A DNA stretch of 64,000 nt from Pectobacterium sp. CFBP8739 (GTDB lineage: Bacteria; Pseudomonadota; Gammaproteobacteria; Enterobacterales; Enterobacteriaceae): NCBI RefSeq assembly GCF_013449375.1, contig NZ_JACDRR010000011.1, positions 1-64,000 of the forward strand, written 5' to 3'. This document shows positions 53,890-63,546 of this stretch, one piece after another. The notes beneath the pieces were generated by a model. That model had not been told where the DNA came from. It did not search any database and worked only from the letters and a program-made list of their open reading frames with translations. The position numbers and the translations under genes are program-made. The stretch's first letter is position 1. Each line of letters begins with the position of its first letter.

Positions 53890-55966
53890 TTTGGCCTCTT
53901 TGCTTCGTTTACCGAGTAATATGAAAGGTACCCAATGGCAAATATTAGCCGGACCTATACTGATCCTGCTGATACTTTCCATGATGGTATTGCCGCTGCC
54001 GCCATTCATTCTGGATCTGCTCTTTACTTTTAACATCGCACTGTCAATCATGGTATTGCTGGTTGCGATGTTCACGCAACGGACGCTAGAGTTTGCTGCA
54101 TTCCCTACTATTCTGCTGTTTTCTACGTTGCTGCGTTTGTCACTCAACGTTGCATCTACCCGTATTATTTTACTGGAAGGTCATACGGGCACTACTGCTG
54201 CCGGTAAAGTCGTTGAATCATTTGGTCACTTTCTGGTTGGCGGGAATTTCGCCATCGGTATTGTGGTCTTTATCATTCTTGTCTTAATCAACTTTATGGT
54301 TATCACCAAAGGTGCCGGACGTATTGCTGAAGTGGGCGCGCGTTTTGTGCTAGACGGTATGCCAGGTAAACAGATGGCGATCGATGCCGATCTTAATGCT
54401 GGGATCATTGGTGAAGAAGAGGCGAAAAAACGCCGTGCTGAGGTGACGCAAGAATCAGACTTTTACGGTTCAATGGATGGTGCCAGTAAGTTCGTGCGCG
54501 GCGATGCCATCGCCGGACTGATTATTATGGTCATTAACGTTATTGGCGGATTGATCGTTGGTGTTGTACAGCATGGTATGCCGGTAGGACAGGCAGCGGA
54601 AAGCTATACGTTGCTTACAATCGGTGATGGTCTGGTTGCCCAGATTCCTGCTCTGATTATTTCTACCGCAGCGGGTGTTATTGTTACCCGCGTGAGTACC
54701 GATCAGGATGTTGGCCAGCAGATGGTCACCCAGTTATTCAACAATCCACGGGTCATGGTGTTGAGTGCGGCGGTTATCGGGCTTATTGGGTTGGTTCCAG
54801 GAATGCCTAATTTTGTCTTTTTGTTATTCACTGCATCTTTGTTAGGGCTTGCCTGGTGGATGCGCGGTGAGCAGCAAAAAGAACCTGAGGTGCAGCCTAT
54901 ACCAGCAGCGATGGAGAAGCATCAGGTTATCGAAGCCAGCTGGTCTGACGTACAGCTTGAGGACCCGCTAGGTATGGAAGTGGGTTATCGCTTGATTCCA
55001 ATGGTTGATGCTCAGCAAGACGGTGAGTTGTTGGGCAGGATTCGTAGTATCAGGAAGAAATTTGCTCAGGAGATGGGATATTTACCGCCAGTGGTTCATA
55101 TCCGGGATAATTTAGAGCTTCAGCCTGCCAGCTATCGCATATTGATGAAAGGTGTCGAGGTTGGGAGCGGTGAAGCTCACCCTGGGCGTTGGATGGCAAT
55201 CAATCCAGGTAATGCGGTTGGCACTTTGTCTGGCGATATCACGCAGGACCCTGCGTTTGGGTTGCCGGCCGTCTGGATTGATAATGCCCTGAAAGAACAA
55301 GCTCAGGCTCAAGGCTTCACGGTCGTAGAGGCCAGTACGGTGGTGGCAACACATTTGAACCACTTAATTGCATTACATGCCAGTGAATTGTTTGGAAGGC
55401 AAGAAGCTCAGCAACTGATGGATCGCGTTGCGCAGGAAATGCCAAAACTGACAGAAGATTTTATTCCTGGCGTGGTGACACTGACAACGTTGCACAAAGT
55501 GTTGCAAAATCTGCTTAGCGAAAGGGTTTCTATTAGGGATATGCGCACCATCATGGAGACATTGGCTGAACATGCGCCAGTGCAGCCAGATCCTTATGAA
55601 CTTACTACGGTAGTCAGGGTTGCTCTGGGGCGCGCCATCACTCAGCAGTGGTTCCCAGGAGACAGCGAGCTTCAGGTAATCGGTCTGGAAGGGTCGTTGG
55701 AACGTCTTCTGTTACAGGCGCTTCAAGGAGGCGGTGGCCTTGAACCAGGTCTTGCCGATCGCTTGCTTGAACAGGCGAAACAGGCGCTACAGCGGCAGGA
55801 AATGCTGGGTGCTCCGCCAGTTCTGCTTGTGAACCATGCTTTACGTGCTTTGCTCGCTCGCTTCCTGCATCGTAGCCTGCCAAACATGGCCGTGCTTTCT
55901 AATTTGGAAATCAGCGATCATCGCCAGATCCGTATGACATCTATTATAGGGGAAGCGCAGAAATGA
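53882..55966 (+). CDS. flhA: Flagellar export gate protein FlhA
   Basis: About 694 residues, near E. coli FlhA (692). Eight membrane segments (about 20-330) include the FHIPEP-family stretch (NVASTRIILLEGH), and a large cytoplasmic domain binds chaperone-substrate complexes. ATG 53882 (MANLASLLRL) is preferred over an upstream start inside flhB. Its stop overlaps the flhE ATG (ATGA). Confidence 0.97.
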   Translation: MANLASLLRLPSNMKGTQWQILAGPILILLILSMMVLPLPPFILDLLFTFNIALSIMVLLVAMFTQRTLEFAAFPTILLFSTLLRLSLNVASTRIILLEGHTGTTAAGKVVESFGHFLVGGNFAIGIVVFIILVLINFMVITKGAGRIAEVGARFVLDGMPGKQMAIDADLNAGIIGEEEAKKRRAEVTQESDFYGSMDGASKFVRGDAIAGLIIMVINVIGGLIVGVVQHGMPVGQAAESYTLLTIGDGLVAQIPALIISTAAGVIVTRVSTDQDVGQQMVTQLFNNPRVMVLSAAVIGLIGLVPGMPNFVFLLFTASLLGLAWWMRGEQQKEPEVQPIPAAMEKHQVIEASWSDVQLEDPLGMEVGYRLIPMVDAQQDGELLGRIRSIRKKFAQEMGYLPPVVHIRDNLELQPASYRILMKGVEVGSGEAHPGRWMAINPGNAVGTLSGDITQDPAFGLPAVWIDNALKEQAQAQGFTVVEASTVVATHLNHLIALHASELFGRQEAQQLMDRVAQEMPKLTEDFIPGVVTLTTLHKVLQNLLSERVSIRDMRTIMETLAEHAPVQPDPYELTTVVRVALGRAITQQWFPGDSELQVIGLEGSLERLLLQALQGGGGLEPGLADRLLEQAKQALQRQEMLGAPPVLLVNHALRALLARFLHRSLPNMAVLSNLEISDHRQIRMTSIIGEAQK

Positions 55967-56385
55967 AGGCGGTGACGTGTTTTCTGTCTGCCGCTGTGAT
56001 GGCATTTCCGTTCTATGCGATGGCGACGCCCGGTAGTTGGAACGGAAGTATAACTACTGGGATAAATTTGGATTATCGTGGTGAAATGGTCACGACGTCT
56101 GCGTTTTCTCCTAATATCGCCGTTAAGCCAGAAGAAACCATTACGACAATATATTGGCGACATCTTATCGATTCGGAGATACCAACAGGGCTTGCGGTTA
56201 AACTTTGTTCGAAAACACCGCAGCGCTGTGTTGATTTAGATGGGAGCGGGGATGGGCAAACTCGTTCATTTGAGGGACTCGCCGCTAACAATGAGTTTCG
56301 ATTTGTCTACTATATTGCAGGAACTGGACGTCTTAATCGTACATTCAGCGTCCGTACGATAGATATTGCAGTAAACTATAAATAG
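55963..56385 (+). CDS. flhE: Flagellar protein FlhE
   Basis: 140 residues with a signal peptide (MKAVTCFLSAAVMAFPFYAMA) and a small periplasmic beta-rich domain. FlhE is not required for assembly in Salmonella but prevents proton leakage through the export gate. It is third gene of flhBAE, coupled to flhA. Confidence 0.93.
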   Translation: MKAVTCFLSAAVMAFPFYAMATPGSWNGSITTGINLDYRGEMVTTSAFSPNIAVKPEETITTIYWRHLIDSEIPTGLAVKLCSKTPQRCVDLDGSGDGQTRSFEGLAANNEFRFVYYIAGTGRLNRTFSVRTIDIAVNYK

Positions 56386-56417
56386 TTGATTTAAAGACGT
56401 AATGGTTTTGGATGATA

Positions 56418-56447
56418 AAAAGTCTCCGCTGAAATGCAGAGACTTTT
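56418..56447. terminator. Bidirectional terminator between flhE and flgN
   Basis: AAAAGTCTC (56418-56426) pairs with GAGACTTTT (56439-56447), giving A/T-flanked stems on both strands. It separates the convergent flhBAE and flgAMN transcripts and overlaps the flgN stop codon. Confidence 0.75.
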
Positions 56448-56880
56448 AGAGCGTGATTTTTCTGCCGCCCACTGTTACCCCCTTCGACTGACCATCAGGA
56501 CCATAGAGTCCCTGATGACGGGGCTTTAGTATATTTATCGCTTCATTGGTATAGGCAATATGCCGATTCAGCAGAAGGCCGTTGTGCTTATTCTGATCGT
56601 TCAGACGTCTGGTTAACTCTTGAATCTGCTGCCAGTAAGCAGACAGCTTTTCAATGCCATCATAAGGTGCTTGCAGTTTAAGCGTTGATTCAGTTTGATG
56701 ACGTCGTGTTTCCAGATGCTGCATAGTAGCCAACAAGGAGGTTTTATTCTCTGTCACTTGTTGCAGAGCGATACTATTAATATGCCCCGCGCAAAGCAAT
56801 GTTTGCTCGTCAGACATGACTGCATCAAGCTCACGTAGGTTGTGCAGCAGTTGCTCTAGAATCGGTTGCAGATTTTCCAT
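56446..56880 (-). CDS. flgN: Flagellar export chaperone FlgN
   Basis: 144 residues, almost wholly helical, as in FlgN. It escorts the hook-filament junction proteins FlgK and FlgL to FlhA. It is followed by the bidirectional terminator and preceded by flgM with a 5-bp gap, the usual flgMN unit. Confidence 0.95.
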   Translation of the reverse strand: MENLQPILEQLLHNLRELDAVMSDEQTLLCAGHINSIALQQVTENKTSLLATMQHLETRRHQTESTLKLQAPYDGIEKLSAYWQQIQELTRRLNDQNKHNGLLLNRHIAYTNEAINILKPRHQGLYGPDGQSKGVTVGGRKITL

Positions 56881-56885
56881 AAGTG

Positions 56886-57182
56886 TTAATTACCAGCTAA
56901 AAAATCCTGCGTTTCTTTTAACAATGCATCCGCGATTTTTCCGGCATCGATTTTAAGTGAACCATCACGAATTGCTTGCTTCAAGGTTTCAACGCGGTTC
57001 ATGTCGATATCCTGCGTACCTGGCTGCATTAATTTTGCCTGCGCATCGCTCAGTTTTACCTGCGTAGCGCTGACTTCAGACTGAGCTTCAGCCTGTTTGC
57101 GTTTGGTTTTAGCGATATCACCAGATTCGCGTTGTTGCACTTGACTGACTGGCTTCAGCGACTGGGTGCGTTCAATACTCAT
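56886..57182 (-). CDS. flgM: Anti-sigma-28 factor FlgM
   Basis: 98 residues: MSIERTQSLKPVSQVQQRE at the N-terminus and the helical sigma-binding part at the C-terminus (LKQAIRDGSLKIDAGKIADALL). FlgM holds FliA until hook completion, when it is exported. Its own sigma-28 promoter lies at 57292-57318. Confidence 0.97.
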   Translation of the reverse strand: MSIERTQSLKPVSQVQQRESGDIAKTKRKQAEAQSEVSATQVKLSDAQAKLMQPGTQDIDMNRVETLKQAIRDGSLKIDAGKIADALLKETQDFLAGN

Positions 57183-57291
57183 AATACATCCCTCTGGTTT
57201 GAGGATAAATAGTTAATCATCAATGTGTTAAAGGATTTTCATCACATTGGTGTTCAGTTTTAAAACGTTGTCAGTAATGACTCTGTAACTA

Positions 57292-57318
57292 TCATCGGCA
57301 AACGTGAGCAAATCTTTA
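57292..57318 (-). promoter_or_regulatory. Sigma-28 promoter of flgMN
   Basis: On the minus strand: TAAAGATT, 11 bp, GCCGATGA, 7 of 8 matches in each element of the consensus and exact spacing. The -35 lies at the end of flgA, and transcription would start about 100 bp before flgM. It gives the class 3 control of flgM known in Salmonella. Confidence 0.85.
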
Positions 57319-57323
57319 ATTAA

Positions 57324-57992
57324 TTACTGTGAGATCAGAATAATCCCATCGTCGTTCGCAGTTCCGCTGATTATTTGTCCATTTGCCGTTCTGACTCTAA
57401 CTGCCTGTCCAGCGGCTGCGTTGTTCATGGCTTTTCCTTCGCCATTAATCGTGAAACCTTCTCCCTGGACGATAATCTGCACCGACTGACCTGCTTTGAC
57501 GACCCAGGCGTGTCTGATCATGGAAGCGGTAATCACCTGGCCCGGAGTGAGATCGCGCAAAAGGACTGCGCCCTGTGCGCCTTGTAACGTCAGTATAGGG
57601 CGCAACGGCAATAAATCGAGCCTGCCTTTTGTCAAACGAATGTCTTTTTCCGACAGCGTTGTTCCACGGTTTATCGGCCGTGCGCTAGTGACATAGTTTC
57701 CTGTAACCTGCACTTCGGTTTGAATGAAGCGGCGCAGTTGTCCGCAACGTACGGACAGACTGACATTACCCCACATTTTCGTATTTCCGGGTAATGTGAT
57801 TTGGGGCGCTTCGCACTGTGGCCACTGTGATTTTGGTGATTTTATCACAACGTTTACGGTATTCGTGCTTCCCTGAAAGCGTGAAGCAAAAAATTGATTA
57901 ATCTGTGCAGGAAGGTCGTTCGCATTAACAGGGGCACACAGGATGAAAAAACAGGATGTCGCCAGATAGAGGTAATAATGTATTGTTTTCAT
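57324..57992 (-). CDS. flgA: P-ring assembly chaperone FlgA
   Basis: 222 residues with a signal peptide (ATSCFFILCAPVNA) and a C-terminal SAF domain (GTTLSEKDIRL, PGQVITASMIR, VRVRTANGQIISG). FlgA works in the periplasm to help FlgI form the P-ring. It is divergent from flgB across a 165-bp regulatory region and lies upstream of flgM. Confidence 0.95.
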   Translation of the reverse strand: MKTIHYYLYLATSCFFILCAPVNANDLPAQINQFFASRFQGSTNTVNVVIKSPKSQWPQCEAPQITLPGNTKMWGNVSLSVRCGQLRRFIQTEVQVTGNYVTSARPINRGTTLSEKDIRLTKGRLDLLPLRPILTLQGAQGAVLLRDLTPGQVITASMIRHAWVVKAGQSVQIIVQGEGFTINGEGKAMNNAAAGQAVRVRTANGQIISGTANDDGIILISQ

Positions 57993-58057
57993 TCCTGTTC
58001 GGCTCTCCTGGTTCTGATTATATCGGGCAATAAGTGTAACGATGTCAGCGCAAGGTT

Positions 58058-58073
58058 AAGGCAATAAATAGCG
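58058..58073 (+). promoter_or_regulatory. FlhD4C2-like box between flgA and flgB
   Basis: AAGGC-AAT-AAATAGCG matches the FlhD4C2 half-site consensus (AAYGS-N2/3-AAATARCG) at all but one position. It lies in the divergent flgA/flgB region, about 85 bp before flgB, where E. coli has an FlhDC site. A clear second half site is not visible. Confidence 0.55.
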
Positions 58074-58157
58074 CTGCATTTGGTGTCTATTCGTTCGATG
58101 ACATAGCCATAATGAGAATTATCCTACCTACTCCAAATTCTAACTTGCGGAGGGAGC

Positions 58158-58574
58158 ATGCTTGATAAATTAGACGCCTCGTTGCGGTTCCAGCAGGAAG
58201 CGTTGAACTTGCGTGCCCAGCGGCAGGAAATTCTGGCCGCGAATATTGCTAATGCGGATACGCCAGGCTATCAAGCCAGGGATATCGATTTTGCCAGCCA
58301 GCTCAGTAAAACGATGGAGCAAGGCCGTGTGAACGGTACGGGTATCGCGCTGAAAACGACATCTGTACGGCATATACCGGCACAGAATTTTCAGCCGCCG
58401 GAACTTGATTTGCTCTATCGCGTGCCCGATCAGCCTGCATTGGACGGTAACACGGTCGACATGGACCGGGAACGCACTAACTTTGCCGATAATAGCCTGA
58501 AATATCAAACCAGCCTGACCGTTCTGGGCGGGCAGATTAAAGGCATGATGTCGGTCTTGCAATCAGGTTCATGA
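58158..58574 (+). CDS. flgB: Flagellar proximal rod protein FlgB
   Basis: 138 residues, the FlgB length. Typical rod-protein N-terminal helix with [18 protein letters not shown] and a C-terminal helix. First gene of the rod-hook operon; the ribosome-binding site GGAGGGAG precedes the ATG. Confidence 0.97.
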   Translation: MLDKLDASLRFQQEALNLRAQRQEILAANIANADTPGYQARDIDFASQLSKTMEQGRVNGTGIALKTTSVRHIPAQNFQPPELDLLYRVPDQPALDGNTVDMDRERTNFADNSLKYQTSLTVLGGQIKGMMSVLQSGS

Positions 58575-58602
58575 ACGTAGCGCGATGAGAAGGTAAAGAT
58601 TC

Positions 58603-59007
58603 ATGTCGTTATTAAATATATTCGAAATCTCAGGCTCAGCGCTTTCTGCGCAATCTCAGCGTCTGAATGTGAGTGCCAGTAACTTGGCTAACGCAGACAG
58701 CGTCACTGGCCCTGATGGCGAACCGTATCGTGCCAAACAGGTTGTATTCGAAGTGAATGCCGCTCCGGGGCAGTCAACGGGCGGTGTGCGCGTTGCCAAT
58801 GTTATTGAAGATCCATCACCTGCGCGTCTGGTTTACGAACCGGGCAACCCGCTGGCTGATGGACAGGGATACGTTCGCATGCCGAATGTTGACCCAGTGG
58901 CTGAGATGGTAAACACCATTTCTGCATCGCGTAGTTATCAGGCAAACGTCGAAGTCTTGAATACGACAAAATCGATGATGCTGAAGACGCTAACGATCGG
59001 GCAATAA
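58603..59007 (+). CDS. flgC: Flagellar proximal rod protein FlgC
   Basis: 134 residues with the rod signature ([14 protein letters not shown]) and a C-terminal VEMNTIS-like helix ([19 protein letters not shown]). It assembles with FlgB and FlgF into the proximal rod. 28 bp after flgB. Confidence 0.97.
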   Translation: MSLLNIFEISGSALSAQSQRLNVSASNLANADSVTGPDGEPYRAKQVVFEVNAAPGQSTGGVRVANVIEDPSPARLVYEPGNPLADGQGYVRMPNVDPVAEMVNTISASRSYQANVEVLNTTKSMMLKTLTIGQ

Positions 59008-59022
59008 TCGGGAGACGATATA

Positions 59023-59706
59023 ATGTCTGTAACTATTAATGATACTTCATCGGCAACGAAAACACAGAGTACATCAAGCTCTTCGTCGGCAACGACAGTA
59101 GAGAAGAATAGTAGTGCCGATCTACAAAACCAATTTCTGACGCTTCTGGTTGCACAGTTGAAGAATCAGGATCCGACAAATCCGATGAGCAACGATCAGC
59201 TTGTTAGTCAACTTGCTCAGCTCAATACGGTGAGCGGTATTGAAAAATTGAATACCACTCTGGGGTCTATTTCTGGGCAGATTAATAATAACCAATCTAT
59301 GCAAGCAACAACGCTGATTGGCCACAGTGTCATGGTGCCTGGAAACAGTATTCTGGTGGGTAAAGAAACCAGCACTCCGTTTGGCGTCGAATTGGAACAA
59401 GCAGCACAAAACGTGACGGTTACCATCAGTAATGAACAAGGTAGCGTGGTCCGTACCGTTGAATTAGGAACGCTTTCTTCTGGTGTCCATTCATTCAATT
59501 GGGATAATAAACTTTCTGATGGTTCGACTGCACCGGATGGCGCATATACCTTCACTGTCGCTGCTAGTACAGGCGGCGCACAGCAGGTTGTTCAACCATT
59601 GAGCTATGCGGTTGTCAATAGTGTGGTGCGTGGTGAGAATGGTGCATTGTTGGATTTAGGGCTGCGTGGCAAAGCAACGATGGACGATGTCCGGCAGATT
59701 CTGTAG
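59023..59706 (+). CDS. flgD: Hook cap protein FlgD
   Basis: 227 residues. A Ser/Thr-rich N-terminus is followed by the FlgD motif (FLTLLVAQLKNQDPTNPM, about residues 40-57) and a C-terminal Tudor/Ig-like domain (WDNKLSDGSTAPDGAYTF). It caps the growing hook. 15 bp after flgC. Confidence 0.96.
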   Translation: MSVTINDTSSATKTQSTSSSSSATTVEKNSSADLQNQFLTLLVAQLKNQDPTNPMSNDQLVSQLAQLNTVSGIEKLNTTLGSISGQINNNQSMQATTLIGHSVMVPGNSILVGKETSTPFGVELEQAAQNVTVTISNEQGSVVRTVELGTLSSGVHSFNWDNKLSDGSTAPDGAYTFTVAASTGGAQQVVQPLSYAVVNSVVRGENGALLDLGLRGKATMDDVRQIL

Positions 59707-59781
59707 CGGTACAAATTTTATGTTATTCCAGTGACATGCGCGCATTGGAATATGATTTAATCTATTTCTCTGGAGAGCAAC

Positions 59782-61050
59782 ATGAGTTTTTCTCAGGCGA
59801 TCAGTGGTATCAATGCAGCATCGAATAATTTGGATGTTATCGGTAACAATATTGCCAACTCAGCAACTGTAGGTTTCAAAGCCAGCTCTGTGACATTCGG
59901 TGATATGTTTGCAGGGTCTCAGATTGGTATGGGTGTGCAAGTTGCGACGGTTACGCAAAATTTTTCTAACGGAACAGTGACATCGTCGTCTCGTGATCTG
60001 GATGTTGCGATTAGCAGCGGCGCAGGCTTTTACCGTATGCAAGATACTAACGGTACGGTGTATTACGGTCGTAACGGTCAGTTTCTTCTCAACGGCCGTA
60101 ACATTGTTAACGCGCAAGGTATGCAACTGACGGGGTATCCCGCAGTTGGCGCTCCACCTGTTATCCAGACTGGAGGGGATCCACAGCCATTGAGTATTCC
60201 TGATGGCGATATGTTTGCGAGTGCGACGACGGCAGCGACACTTATGGCTAGCTTGAAGTCATCGGATTCCAAACCTGCAACGGCTTGGCGTGCGGCTGAC
60301 TCTACTGTCTCACCTCCAGTGCTGAGTACAGAAGGTCAAGAAGGGACGTTCAACACCAAAACATCACTGACGGCGTATGACAGTCAAGGGAATAAGCACG
60401 ACTTTACGCTGTACTTTGTGAAAACAGATGACAATACTTGGCAAACTTATGCGCGCGATGCTTCTGCCGCTTCACCAAAGTATCAAGATGTGGGGACTCT
60501 GAAATTCGGTTCCAATGGTGCGTTAATTTCCCAGAGTCCAACCCCTGTTAATGGTGTAACGCCGGGTGCATTTACCGTCGATCTTGTCGGGACTAACGGT
60601 GCGGCCACTGGGACATTCACACTGGATTTTACCGGTAGTGTGCAGCAGAACACCGATTACAGTTACAAGAGCCCGACTCAAAATGGTTATGCACCAGGGG
60701 CGCTAACTGGTTTTAAAATCCTAGAAGATGGTACTATCGAAGGGAGTTATAACAATGGTCAGAAGCAAGCGTTAGGTCAAATTGTATTGGCCGGTTTTGC
60801 TAACCCTGGAGGCTTGTCACCGAATGGCGATAACGTATGGACGGAGACAGTAAGCTCAGGACAGGCCGTTGTGGGAACCGCGGGAACCGGAAATCTAGGC
60901 AAATTGATTGGTAAATCGACAGAAGCGTCAAACGTCGATATGGGACAAGAATTGGTTAACATGATTGTTGCCCAGCGTAACTACCAGTCAAATGCGCAAA
61001 CCATTAAAACGCAGGATTCCATTCTGCAAACATTGGTTAGCATGCGCTAA
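59782..61050 (+). CDS. flgE: Flagellar hook protein FlgE
   Basis: 422 residues, slightly longer than E. coli FlgE (402). N-terminal SGINAASNNLDVIGNNIANSAT and C-terminal VDMGQELVNMIVAQRNYQ form the conserved helical ends; the middle is the variable surface domain. 75 bp after flgD with its own ribosome-binding site (GGAGAG). Confidence 0.97.
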   Translation: MSFSQAISGINAASNNLDVIGNNIANSATVGFKASSVTFGDMFAGSQIGMGVQVATVTQNFSNGTVTSSSRDLDVAISSGAGFYRMQDTNGTVYYGRNGQFLLNGRNIVNAQGMQLTGYPAVGAPPVIQTGGDPQPLSIPDGDMFASATTAATLMASLKSSDSKPATAWRAADSTVSPPVLSTEGQEGTFNTKTSLTAYDSQGNKHDFTLYFVKTDDNTWQTYARDASAASPKYQDVGTLKFGSNGALISQSPTPVNGVTPGAFTVDLVGTNGAATGTFTLDFTGSVQQNTDYSYKSPTQNGYAPGALTGFKILEDGTIEGSYNNGQKQALGQIVLAGFANPGGLSPNGDNVWTETVSSGQAVVGTAGTGNLGKLIGKSTEASNVDMGQELVNMIVAQRNYQSNAQTIKTQDSILQTLVSMR

Positions 61051-61071
61051 TCATCCTAACGGGGACATTGC

Positions 61072-61827
61072 ATGGACCACGCGATTTATACAGCAATGGG
61101 TGGCGCAAGCCAGTCATTGGAAAAGCAGGCGATTACGGCGAACAATCTGGCGAATGCTTCAACGCCAGGTTTCCGAGCACAGCTTTCTGCACTACGTGCT
61201 GTACCGGTAAATGGGCTGACACTGCCCACTCGTACGCTGGTTGTTGCCTCCACGCCTGGTGCGGATATGAGTGAAGGCGTGATGAATTATACCGGCCGTG
61301 CAATGGATGTCGCTTTACCGAAAGAGAGTTGGCTGGCAGTACAAACGGCTAACGGCGGTGAAGCGTACACCCGTAATGGTAATATCGAGATCAATGCTGA
61401 CGGGCAGTTGACTATCCAGGGACGCGTTGTAATGGGTGATGGCGGGCCGATTGACGTGCCGCCGCAGGCCCAGGTCAGTATTTCTCCTGATGGTACGATT
61501 TCTGCTCTTAATCCAGGTGACCCGCCAAATACGATTGCCCAATTGGGGCGCTTGAAGCTCGTTAAGGCTACAGGGCAAGAAGTCGAGCGGTCTGATGACG
61601 GGTTATTCCGCTTAACGCAACAGACTCAGCAACAACGTGGTAATGTTCTGCAAAACGATCCCACCGTGCGTATTATGCCGGGAGTTATCGAGGGCAGTAA
61701 TGTGAACACGGTCGATACGATGGTTGATATGATTGCCAATGCTCGCCGCTTTGAAATGCAGATGAAAGTCATTAGTAGCGTCGACGATAATGCACAACGC
61801 GCTAATCAGATATTATCTATGGGTTAA
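61072..61827 (+). CDS. flgF: Flagellar proximal rod protein FlgF
   Basis: 251 residues, equal to E. coli FlgF. Starts MDHAIYTAMGGASQSLEKQ with ANNLANASTPGFRA, and ends with the conserved C-terminal helix (VDTMVDMIANARRFEMQMK). Placed between flgE and flgG as in other enterics. Confidence 0.97.
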   Translation: MDHAIYTAMGGASQSLEKQAITANNLANASTPGFRAQLSALRAVPVNGLTLPTRTLVVASTPGADMSEGVMNYTGRAMDVALPKESWLAVQTANGGEAYTRNGNIEINADGQLTIQGRVVMGDGGPIDVPPQAQVSISPDGTISALNPGDPPNTIAQLGRLKLVKATGQEVERSDDGLFRLTQQTQQQRGNVLQNDPTVRIMPGVIEGSNVNTVDTMVDMIANARRFEMQMKVISSVDDNAQRANQILSMG

Positions 61828-61854
61828 GCGCCGAGTGCGCACAGGAGTGAATAA

Positions 61855-62637
61855 ATGATCCGTTCTTTGTGGATTGCAAAAACCGGCTTGAATGCCCAGC
61901 AAACCAACATGGACGTTATTTCCAATAACTTGGCAAACGTCAGCACTAATGGTTTCAAGCGCCAGCGTGCGGTATTTGAAGACTTGATGTATCAAACCAT
62001 TCGTCAGCCCGGTGCTCAGTCTTCAGAGCAAACAATGCTACCGTCGGGCTTGCAATTGGGTACGGGGGTTCGTCCAGTATCAACGGAGCGTATTCATACT
62101 CAAGGAACATTTTCCGAAACGGGTAATTCCAAGGACGTAGCGATCAAGGGGCAAGGGTTCTTTCAGGTTCAGTTACCTGATGGCACAACAGCTTACACGC
62201 GTGATGGCGCTTTCCAACTTGACGGTAACGGACAGCTAGTAACGTCCAGCGGTTATCAAGTTCAGCCTGCAATTACCATTCCAGCGAATGCGACTGAACT
62301 GAATATTGGCCGTGACGGTATTGTGAGCGTTAAGTTGCAGGGGCAAGTTGCAACAAACCAGATTGGCCAACTGACACTGACGACTTTCATTAATGATAGT
62401 GGTCTTGAAAGCATCGGTGAGAATCTGTATTTGGAAACCGCAAGCTCGGGGGCGCCGAATGAGTCGAATCCTGGTTTGAATGGCGCAGGTTTGCTTTATC
62501 AGAAATATGTCGAAACCTCTAACGTCAACGTGGCTGAAGAATTAGTATCAATGATTCAGACTCAGCGTGCTTACGAAATTAACAGTAAAGCGATTTCTTC
62601 ATCTGACCAAATGCTGCAGAAATTGACACAACTGTAA
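61855..62637 (+). CDS. flgG: Flagellar distal rod protein FlgG
   Basis: 260 residues, the same as E. coli. Starts [20 protein letters not shown] with [15 protein letters not shown] and ends [22 protein letters not shown]. It forms the distal rod that crosses the periplasm. Followed by a strong terminator (62645-62680). Confidence 0.98.
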   Translation: MIRSLWIAKTGLNAQQTNMDVISNNLANVSTNGFKRQRAVFEDLMYQTIRQPGAQSSEQTMLPSGLQLGTGVRPVSTERIHTQGTFSETGNSKDVAIKGQGFFQVQLPDGTTAYTRDGAFQLDGNGQLVTSSGYQVQPAITIPANATELNIGRDGIVSVKLQGQVATNQIGQLTLTTFINDSGLESIGENLYLETASSGAPNESNPGLNGAGLLYQKYVETSNVNVAEELVSMIQTQRAYEINSKAISSSDQMLQKLTQL

Positions 62638-62644
62638 GTCATCT

Positions 62645-62680
62645 CCCGCTCTGATCCGGTGCAAGAGCGGGGGATTTTTT
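62645..62680 (+). terminator. Rho-independent terminator between flgG and flgH
   Basis: CCCGCTCT (62645-62652) pairs with AGAGCGGG (62664-62671), closed by further G/C and followed by GGA and six T. It lies 8 bp after the flgG stop, inside what is a single flgBCDEFGHIJ operon in E. coli. Confidence 0.85.
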
Positions 62681-62810
62681 CGTCAGATGTTAGCAATCAT
62701 GTAGGCCGTGTTTGGCGGGTAGTGATAACCATAAGCGCCTGTAAAAGGGAAATATTGTGGTGATTCCCCCGTGAATAGGTGAAATAGATTAATTTAAGGC
62801 GATATCCGCA

Positions 62811-63530
62811 GTGATAATGAATGCAAAGTCGGTTATCAAACCACTCCGCCGGCCCCTTCTGTTGGCATTGATCGCAATGGTAGCACTTAGCGGTTGCGCC
62901 TATGTTCCGCATGATAAAGTTGTCACTGGTCCTACTACCGCTCAGCCCGCATCGCCAGTATTAGCGGGGCCTAATGGTTCTATTTTCCAGACTGTGCAGC
63001 CGATGAATTATGGCTACCAGCCGATGTTTGAGGATCGTCGCCCACGTAATATCGGTGACACACTAACCATCGTATTGCAGGAAAATGTCAGCGCCAGTAA
63101 AAGTTCATCTGCGAATGCGAGTCGTAATGGCGCATCGACTTTTGGTGTAACCGTGACACCTCGTTATCTTGAAGGCCCGCTAGGTAATAACCGTGCTGCT
63201 CTTGATGCTACGGGGACGAATGATTTCACGGGGAAAGGCGGTGCCAACGCTAATAACACGTTCAGCGGCACGATTACGGTCACGGTAGGGCAAGTGCTGG
63301 CTAATGGCAACTTGCAGGTTGTTGGTGAAAAACAAATCGCGATTAATCAGGGAACTGAGTTTATCCGTTTCTCAGGGATCGTCAATCCGAGAACCATTAG
63401 CGGCAATAACTCGGTGCCATCAACCCAAGTTGCGGATGCGCGCATTGAATATGTCGGCAATGGCTATATTAACGAAGCGCAAAACATGGGCTGGTTACAA
63501 CGGTTCTTCCTTAATGTTTCTCCGTTCTAA
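62811..63530 (+). CDS. flgH: Flagellar L-ring lipoprotein FlgH
   Basis: 239 residues. A signal peptide with a lipobox ([11 protein letters not shown]) anchors it in the outer membrane, where it forms the L-ring; family motifs include [18 protein letters not shown] and the C-terminal [16 protein letters not shown] 62811 has AAGGCG nine bases upstream, better than the ATG at 62817. A 173-bp gap with a terminator separates it from flgG, so it needs read-through or its own promoter; none is clear. Confidence 0.96.
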   Translation: MIMNAKSVIKPLRRPLLLALIAMVALSGCAYVPHDKVVTGPTTAQPASPVLAGPNGSIFQTVQPMNYGYQPMFEDRRPRNIGDTLTIVLQENVSASKSSSANASRNGASTFGVTVTPRYLEGPLGNNRAALDATGTNDFTGKGGANANNTFSGTITVTVGQVLANGNLQVVGEKQIAINQGTEFIRFSGIVNPRTISGNNSVPSTQVADARIEYVGNGYINEAQNMGWLQRFFLNVSPF

Positions 63531-63546
63531 GTTTAAGAGGCCTGTC

